Source: Nostoc sp. CHAB 5824 | GTDB lineage: Bacteria > Cyanobacteriota > Cyanobacteriia > Cyanobacteriales > Nostocaceae | Length of the DNA: 64,000 nucleotides | Direction of reading: 5' to 3' | Assembly (NCBI RefSeq): GCF_020829665.1 | Contig: NZ_JAIVFT010000009.1 | Coordinates: 244,892 to 308,891 of the forward strand | In this document: in pieces, positions 60,588 through 64,000 of the stretch | How the letters are laid out: each line of letters begins with the position of its first letter | How positions within the stretch are numbered: the stretch's first letter is position 1 | Program-made: the position numbers and the translations under genes | Notes under the pieces: model-generated | Told to the model about the DNA's origin: nothing | The model's input: only the letters and a program-made list of their open reading frames with translations | Database searches by the model: none

Positions 60588-61020
60588 TCCTGTTTTTCTA
60601 GACACAAATATCCTGGTGTATGCTAGTCAGATTCAATCTCCATTTCACCAAGTTGCTATAGAGGCTATCCAAGGTTTTTATGATGCAGGGGTTGAGTTGT
60701 GGATTAGCCGACAAGTGTTGCGGGAATATTTGGCTACCCTTACCCGTCCGCAGCAGTTTGTCAACCCACTACCCATTGCAATAGTAATTCAGGATCTCCG
60801 CTATTTCTATAACCGCTTTCGGGTGGCTGAAGATAGTTCTCAAGTTACAGAAAGGTTACTAACACTCATGGAGGAAGTTTCTAGTGGTGGTAAGCAAGTT
60901 CATGATGCAAATATTGTCGCTACGATGCTAGTTTATGGCATTCCTCAGTTACTCACTCACAACATAAGTGATTTTGCAAGATTTTCTGGGTTAATTACTG
61001 TATTGCCATTACAAGGTTAG
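60568..61020 (+). CDS. PIN-domain toxin (VapC-like)
   Basis: ATG 60568 lies in the antitoxin 3' end; a GTG at 60556 is also in frame. The 150-residue protein has the PIN acidic residues: VFLDTNILVYAS (first Asp), EYLATLTRP (Glu), VHDANIVATML (Asp) and LLTHNISDFARF (last Asp). PIN toxins are Mg-dependent RNases that cleave tRNA, rRNA or mRNA. It follows the XPB-Bax1 pair in the same direction, which suggests an addiction module attached to the repair/defence operon. Confidence 0.88.
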   Translation: MVIGGGNPVFLDTNILVYASQIQSPFHQVAIEAIQGFYDAGVELWISRQVLREYLATLTRPQQFVNPLPIAIVIQDLRYFYNRFRVAEDSSQVTERLLTLMEEVSSGGKQVHDANIVATMLVYGIPQLLTHNISDFARFSGLITVLPLQG

Positions 61021-61100
61021 ATTGCTTATTGTTACTAAGGAGTGAAAATTTACTTCACGTTACGAAATGCAGTTTTTTGGTAATTTTTCAATCTTACTGA

Positions 61101-61793
61101 TTAACCCCAAACACTTCTGCGTTCCCAATATTCAGCGACTCTTTTTTCCCACTGCTCCCAGTAATCTTTAATGACTGCTGATTCAAACCAAAATACCTCT
61201 GCTGGCATTTCTGAAATCGCTACTACCAAGAGAGCGTGCTTTAGCTGAATACCATAATCTCGATAATATTCGTTAGCTGCTCCTATGTACGCGGTAAGTT
61301 GCAGTGGATGTTCATATAAATGCTCAATTGAACCTTTGGGTTTGTCTGCTGTTTTCCACTCGCAAATACAGGGAATACCTTGATAGCTGGCAATACAATC
61401 AACTTTGCCAGAATAACCCAAATCATGATGAAAAACAGAGCCTTCTACGAGTCTAACTGTGTCGATTTGTTGTAAAACTGGCTGGATACTCTCCCAATAA
61501 GGGCGACTCGCTTCGGGACAAACAGGGTTTTGTCCAAGAAGGTAGCGCTCAATTTGTTTGTGTGTTTGGGTTCCTCGACGACTAGCAGTTGTAGTAATAC
61601 GGGTAGCTTCTTCTGTACCAACACGCGCTTTCCAATTTAATAATCTGTCTCTATCTGCTTGTGATTTGGTGGCATTAAGTATTGTAGTAACGCTGGGAAA
61701 GCGATTTCCCTTGGCATCTACATAATATTGTTTACCATTTTCTCTCTTGGATGTGGCATTAATGCGTGGTAGGAGTTGGGTATCAAATTGCAT
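61101..61793 (-). CDS. MGME1-like PD-(D/E)XK exonuclease
   Basis: 230 residues. FPSVTTILNATKSQADRDRL is the MGME1-type N-terminal helix motif, with RLLNWKARVG and ASRRGTQTHKQIERY (a Gly-x-x-x-His metal site). The catalytic core is LGYSGKVDCIASYQ (Asp) and CICEWKTADKPK (E-x-K), followed by LQLTAYIGAAN, the Q motif. MGME1 and related bacterial nucleases remove single-stranded DNA flaps. It lies between two toxin-antitoxin pairs in an accessory region, so a role in repair or defence is possible. Confidence 0.8.
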   Translation of the reverse strand: MQFDTQLLPRINATSKRENGKQYYVDAKGNRFPSVTTILNATKSQADRDRLLNWKARVGTEEATRITTTASRRGTQTHKQIERYLLGQNPVCPEASRPYWESIQPVLQQIDTVRLVEGSVFHHDLGYSGKVDCIASYQGIPCICEWKTADKPKGSIEHLYEHPLQLTAYIGAANEYYRDYGIQLKHALLVVAISEMPAEVFWFESAVIKDYWEQWEKRVAEYWERRSVWG

Positions 61794-62023
61794 TAGTAAT
61801 TCGTAGTTCGTAATTCGTAATTAAGAAAGTGGCGATTATAAATTGCGGTTCATCTTGCACACAGGCAAAACTTGCTTTTGCAGGTTCTAAAACTTTAATT
61901 TTTTATTAGTCTGTGTAGGCAGGCTACCTGGGGGTTTGTTGAAAGCGTTCTCGTAAGAGTAGCCGCAAAGCGTCTATGTTTGTATGGGCGCAAATTCTAT
62001 TCGCCAAATCATTGAAAATGATT

Positions 62024-62296
62024 TTATTTGGGAAAATAACGATAAATATCTTTCCGGTGTAGTACTCGCTGAAATAGGACTGTTTCCCCATCAAAAATAA
62101 GTCCAATACGATAATCACCAACGCGGATGCGATAAGCATTTTCATAACCTTGAAGTTTTTTGAGGTTAGTAATTTCTTCAAAGATTAATATTTGTGGTAC
62201 TTCTTCAAAAGCAAGGTTTCTAATAGTCTCATAGTAAGGTGTACTTTTCAAAGCCTTGAGAACCTTGATAAAGCTGGGTAGATATTGGGTAATCAC
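62024..62296 (-). CDS. relE: RelE/ParE-family toxin
   Basis: 90 residues: SFIKVLKALKS, FEEITNLKKLQGYENAYRIRVGDYRIGLIF and FQRVLHRKDIYRYFP, the RelE/ParE fold with Lys-Lys-Leu, the R-x-R-x-GDYR strand and the final H-R-x-x-x-Y motif. RelE toxins cleave mRNA at the ribosome. Its start overlaps the antitoxin stop as ATGA. Confidence 0.9.
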   Translation of the reverse strand: MITQYLPSFIKVLKALKSTPYYETIRNLAFEEVPQILIFEEITNLKKLQGYENAYRIRVGDYRIGLIFDGETVLFQRVLHRKDIYRYFPK

Positions 62297-62520
62297 TCTT
62301 GTTCTAGTTGTGCTAATGCTTCATCAATATTCAAAGGTATTTCATGTTCTACTGCCTTCATTGCTAAGATAAGTCCTTCATCCTCTATAACTTCTAGCAA
62401 GCGTAGATAGTCATCAAAATCTATGACTACTTTGCGGATATTACCTTCCATATCAGTAATCAGTTCTTGAGCAAAAGGGTATTTGTCAGCTTGCATTTGG
62501 ATTGTGATTTTAGTAGTCAT
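62293..62520 (-). CDS. RelB-type antitoxin
   Basis: 75 residues upstream of the toxin and translationally coupled to it. It has a Phd/RelB-like dimer section (ELITDMEGNIRKVVIDFDDYL) and a C-terminal helix (EIPLNIDEALAQLEQE) that would wrap the toxin. It probably represses the operon in complex with the toxin. Confidence 0.85.
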   Translation of the reverse strand: MTTKITIQMQADKYPFAQELITDMEGNIRKVVIDFDDYLRLLEVIEDEGLILAMKAVEHEIPLNIDEALAQLEQE

Positions 62521-62710
62521 ACTATGACTTTAGCGTTAATAGATATTGTATGGCTTTATTAAATGTATTTGTGAGATTTTACTCAAGAGAAAAACGCGAT
62601 AAAACCTGCTTTCTAAAATAAATCTTAATAATTTTGTATTATCTCTTCTCAGATGAGATGCACTAAAGTAGAATACTTCACAGTGTAATTTCGTAGTTAA
62701 TGAGTAAAAT

Positions 62711-63928
62711 ATGGAGCCTGTAACATTAACAGCAGTTGCAACTGCGTAGGCGTAGCCCGTCGTAGACATCGCTACTATAGTTTTAACTAAAGCCCTAGAA
62801 AAAACTGGCGAAAAGCTTGGGGAAGCTGCATTAAACAAAAGTCGTGAGTTAATCGAACAGCTACATAATAAAAATAAGTTACCCTTGCTAGCGAATGCAA
62901 CACAGCAGCCATTAGATTATGGCAAAGCAGTGCTGGAGTTAAAAGCAGCAGCAGACGCAGATACCGAAATTGCTCAATCTGTGCGAGAAGTGGAAGCAGC
63001 CGCAAATGCTGATCCCCAAGCGCCGAAAGTCCAGGCGTTAGCGAATGGCCTAAACTCGCAACCAGCAACCGTCATCAATTCTACAAAGTTAGCTGACTCT
63101 ATTAAAAATGTCTTTCAGGGAAATACTATCATTGGTGGTAACTTCTGACTACAGTCGCCTGTTGGGGAACGGGTAAAGTTAAATCCCTCTACTGAAACAC
63201 CGCAAAATTTACCCCTGAGTGGGGTGGTGAAGTTTGTTGGACGTGAAGCTGAATTGCAAAACCTGCATGAGATGTTGCAGGAAAATAATCAGGTGGTAAT
63301 TGCTGCGATCGCTGGCATGGGTGGACTGGGTAAAACAGAACTAGCCTTACAATATGCAAAGGCTCACCGTGAAAACTACAAGGGTGGAATTTGCTGGTTG
63401 TTGGCAAAGGCTGGAGATGTGGGCATTCAAATTGTACAGTTTGCCAGAACTCAGCTTGATTTAAACCCACCAGAGGATTTTGATTTACTCGCCCAAGTAC
63501 AATACTGCTTTCGGCTTTGGCGCGAAGGTAATGTGCTGCTAGTATTAGACGATGTTGGAGAATATCAACAAGTTAAGCCTTACCTACCTCCGCCATCTTC
63601 TCGATTTAAAGTGTTGATTACCACGCGCCAACACTTAGGAGCATCTATTAAGGAATTATCTCTAGATGTATTGCAACCAGAAGCAGCGCTGGAGTTATTA
63701 AAGTCATTTTTTAAAGAAACACCACAGCGAATTGAGCAAGAATTGGCTGTTGCAAATCAGTTGTGTGAGTGGTTGGGATATTTGCCTTTGGGTTTGGAAT
63801 TAGTCGGGCGATATTTGGCGCGAAAACAAGACCTTTCTTTAACAGAGATGTTGCGGCGGTTGGAGAAAAAGCGACTAGCGGGACTTAAACAAAACTTAAA
63901 GTTAAAAAAGAGTATAATGCTTAACTAG
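62711..63928 (+). pseudogene. NB-ARC (STAND) gene broken by a repeat, a stop and 3' truncation
   Basis: One frame runs from ATG 62711 to 63928 with stops only at 62747, 62753 (both inside a 24-bp repeat) and 63146. The N-terminal part is the cyanobacterial STAND-associated domain (MEPVTLTAVATA, then ATIVLTKALEKTGEKLGEAA and GNTIIGG). The NB-ARC core starts VVKFVGREAELQNL and has IAGMGGLGKTELALQY (Walker A), VLLVLDDVGEY (Walker B), VLITTRQHLG and LGYLPLGLELVG (GLPL). The helical and sensor repeats expected after about residue 400 are missing: the frame ends LKKSIMLN. STAND ATPases are often antiphage or signalling switches; this copy appears non-functional. A shorter NB-ARC piece from 63224 could still be expressed. 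Confidence 0.75.
62747..62770. repeat. 24-bp mobile-looking repeat, disrupting copy
   Basis: TAGGCGTAGCCC-GTCGTAGACATC: same family as the copy at 56222-56245 but in the orientation that gives two in-frame TAG codons. Removing the 24 bases restores a continuous frame (ATA-ATIVLTK). Confidence 0.7.
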
Positions 63929-64000
63929 CATAGCTTTCACGTTGAAAAAAAGCTCATGAAAGAGACCACCCCCGCAGCAATGCCTCCATGCTTTGAAAGA

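Overview
The window is from a filamentous, probably heterocyst-forming cyanobacterium of the Nostoc/Anabaena group. Evidence: very frequent HIP1 octamers (GCGATCGC), a DevBCA-type exporter, many short cyanobacterial palindromic and tandem repeats, a XisF-like serine recombinase, and hybrid kinase, TPR and NB-ARC proteins of the kind common in Nostocales. All functional calls are by eye from translated sequence and motifs; nothing was searched.

Positions 1 to about 33,095 are the right-hand part of a large prophage; its left end, presumably with head and packaging genes, lies outside the window. A rightward late module builds a contractile tail: fibre proteins, sheath, tube, a tail-assembly chaperone with a likely programmed frameshift product, tape measure, an L,D-transpeptidase-like enzyme, a CIS-tube/LysM adaptor pair, a large gpD-like hub carrying lysozyme-like and M23 peptidase domains, gpV spike, gp25, gpJ, gpI, and distal fibres with Tfa-like partners. 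A SNF2/HARP helicase sits between hub and spike genes, and an HU protein between gpI and the fibres. A leftward early module (23.3-30.5 kb) has a C5 cytosine methyltransferase, a Cys-rich protein, a frameshifted ASCH gene, a replication loader-like protein, a winged-helix replication protein, an AlkB-like dioxygenase and a ParB-like protein. It is divergent from a small repressor-like HTH gene. A 510-aa serine recombinase ends the element.

Nine bases beyond the recombinase start codon lies the first 44 codons of a ComM/YifB (Mg-chelatase-like AAA+) gene, cut off at the element boundary. The prophage is therefore integrated inside the competence-associated comM gene, and excision could restore it.

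From 33.1 to 47.6 kb is chromosomal backbone: two small hypothetical genes, devBCA with a divergent TetR gene and paired operator-like sites, a Crp-family regulator, a 49-aa HTH protein, an infC (IF-3) paralogue that appears to use an AUU start, divergent from a DEAD-box RNA helicase, dnaG primase, and a cell-wall amidase.

From 47.7 kb to the right edge the content looks accessory and defence-like: a 21-bp tandem repeat, a single-chain BsuBI/PstI-type methylase-endonuclease fusion, a TPR protein, a candidate double-glycine leader peptide with its own terminator, a large hybrid histidine kinase, an XPB helicase-Bax1 (DUF790) nuclease pair, a PIN toxin-antitoxin pair, an MGME1-like exonuclease, a RelBE-type pair, and an NB-ARC gene broken by a 24-bp repeat and a further stop codon.
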